From: a virus
Virus record (IMG/VR): IMGVR_UViG_3300012920_005438
Location: 1 to 22,516 of that record
Direction: 5' to 3' (one strand)
Length of the DNA stretch: 22,516 nucleotides
A program made the translations under genes and the position numbers. Below, piece after piece: positions 21,583 to 22,516 of the stretch. The notes under the pieces were generated by a model. That model saw nothing but the letters and a program-made list of their open reading frames with translations, searched no databases and had not been told where the DNA came from. Position 1 is the stretch's first letter. Each line of letters opens with the position of its first letter.

Positions 21583-22516
21583 TACTTACCACCTCCACCT
21601 ACTTGACCACCTTGACTAAGGTGTTGTACCTTACCACCTTTACTAAAACCACCTGTATCTATACTATCTGAATATCCTGAGTCTTCATAACTACTATCTT
21701 CATTACTATCATAACTTGAATTATCTGTAGTACTACCAATTGGATCGCTATAATCAACACTACCAGATGAAAATGTATTTGTACTACTAAATTGAGAGCC
21801 TTTAGGTGCTGCTCCATCAATATAACCTACTCCTTGTATTGCATTTATTGTAGGATTATTTTGACCTTGTAAAGAACTTTCAGCTATACCCTCATCTAAA
21901 GCAATCTTTTTAGCAATAGTATCTTTTTCATCTTGAGTTGTTCCACCCTCAGATAATGGGCTATTAGCTACTGCAAATTGAAAGCTTTGAGCTTGTGGAT
22001 TAGGTCTATCTTTATCTCTATCATAAGCAAATTGATTATCTGAATCTCCAAATACATTACCTACTGGATCTTCTAGCAAATAATTAGTAAATGCTTGAGA
22101 AGTAGCAAATTCAGGATTAGCATAACCAGTTATAGGGTCATAACTTCTTCCTTCGTCAAATACACCTCCAGTTAAACTACTTATAGATCCATCACTCCCA
22201 TAACCTTCTGTTGGTACAGCAGGTCCAGTAAAAGAGCCAAGACCAATAGGAGATACTGCTGATACTATACCTGTAGGAGATGGACCAAATACTTCGCCTT
22301 TATTAAATATTCCTCTTTCTTCAGCATCATAATCTCTAGGAGCAACGGATGATGCAACATCCAAAGACATTTGTTTACTTGCTTCTGCACTTGGATTACT
22401 ACTATCTGAAGTATCCATAACAGCTTCATTATTTACTTGAGGTGGTTCATAATTAGGTTTAACTTTAGGCGATGGAGATGAATAATCAAACTTAGGTGGT
22501 ATATAACCAGAAGATA
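21582..22516 (-). CDS. Gly/Ser-rich virion-associated protein, N terminus outside window
   Basis: An ATG at 22418 gives 278 residues, but the frame stays open from there to the window edge, adding a Pro-rich stretch (YIPPKFDYSSPSPKVKPNYE), and no ribosome site precedes 22418. The true start is therefore probably outside, and at least 310 residues are present. The sequence is low in complexity, rich in Ser, Gly, Asp and Asn, with a Ser/Asp/Tyr repeat region (SYDSNEDSSYEDSGYSDS) near the end and a GG-motif C terminus (KGGKVQHLSQGGQVGGGGK). Such composition suggests a flexible structural or ejection-complex protein. It is the first visible gene of the virion operon and overlaps the next start as TAATG. 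Family not recognised. Confidence 0.6.
   Translation of the reverse strand, partial: SSGYIPPKFDYSSPSPKVKPNYEPPQVNNEAVMDTSDSSNPSAEASKQMSLDVASSVAPRDYDAEERGIFNKGEVFGPSPTGIVSAVSPIGLGSFTGPAVPTEGYGSDGSISSLTGGVFDEGRSYDPITGYANPEFATSQAFTNYLLEDPVGNVFGDSDNQFAYDRDKDRPNPQAQSFQFAVANSPLSEGGTTQDEKDTIAKKIALDEGIAESSLQGQNNPTINAIQGVGYIDGAAPKGSQFSSTNTFSSGSVDYSDPIGSTTDNSSYDSNEDSSYEDSGYSDSIDTGGFSKGGKVQHLSQGGQVGGGGK
21591..21596 (-). promoter_or_regulatory. Ribosome site encoded within a poly-Gly C terminus
   Basis: On the - strand the codons for the terminal Gly run (GGT GGA GGT GGT AAG TAA) contain GGAGGT, a full anti-Shine-Dalgarno match, eight bases before the ATG of the transglycosylase gene. The stop and start share one base (TAATG). 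This decides the start of the downstream gene and implies coupled translation. Confidence 0.7.

Noticed and set aside
22416-22418. ATG 22418 as the true start of the Gly/Ser-rich protein
   Set aside because: The frame stays open to the window edge with the same composition and no ribosome site precedes this ATG, so it is more likely an internal Met.
1-22516. tRNA genes, CRISPR arrays, insertion sequences, attachment sites
   Set aside because: No cloverleaf-type sequence, regularly spaced repeats, transposase or integrase was seen, and there is almost no intergenic space.

Overview
The window is a segment of a lytic, T7-like (podovirus-type) phage genome. It is AT-rich (roughly two-thirds A+T by eye) and nearly gap-free, and many genes are joined by 1 to 8 base overlaps. 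The host is most likely a proteobacterium, perhaps marine. Genes carry clear Shine-Dalgarno sequences (TAGAAAGGA-type in the left arm, AGGAG-type in the right arm), and a near-consensus extended -10 sigma70 promoter sits before the RNA polymerase gene. Bacteroidetes hosts normally show neither feature. The marine guess rests on base composition and general style only.

Left arm (1-10512, all + strand) is the replication and nucleotide module. In order it holds: the end of an unknown gene, a 67-aa unknown protein, a nucleoside 2-deoxyribosyltransferase-like protein, several small proteins, a DUF932 protein, a zinc-ribbon protein, a family A DNA polymerase with 3'-5' exonuclease, an acidic protein, a 5'-3' exonuclease/flap nuclease, a GIY-YIG nuclease, a basic protein, a T7 gp4-like primase-helicase, three tiny chained genes, a dCMP deaminase, and a 705-aa T7-type single-subunit RNA polymerase with its own host-type promoter. 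The primase-helicase has an internal start with a strong ribosome site just after the zinc domain, a layout like T7 gene 4A/4B.

A bidirectional hairpin terminator at about 10516-10558 separates the two convergent arms.

Right arm (10557-22516, all - strand, transcribed from right to left) is a virion/DNA-ejection module. In transcription order it holds: a Gly/Ser-rich protein cut by the window edge, an 868-aa protein with a lytic transglycosylase domain, a 1398-aa membrane-prone protein with an apparently intact staphylococcal-nuclease-like domain at its N terminus, a 1317-aa protein, and an 81-aa protein.

The main discovery candidate is the 1317-aa protein. It carries, in order and with plausible spacing, all four signatures of T7/N4-type single-subunit RNA polymerases: the GR motif with a following NPQxxD, motif A FDGxxxGI, motif B KxPLMxxxYG, and motif C PVHD. 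I read it as a virion-packaged RNA polymerase of the N4 type, placed among ejection proteins. The phage would then encode two single-subunit RNA polymerases, one delivered with the DNA and one made in the cell. It would also inject a cell-wall hydrolase, a nuclease and an RNA polymerase as neighbouring proteins of one operon. No terminase, capsid, portal, lysis, integrase, tRNA or CRISPR feature is visible here. No stretch over 300 bases lacks a gene.
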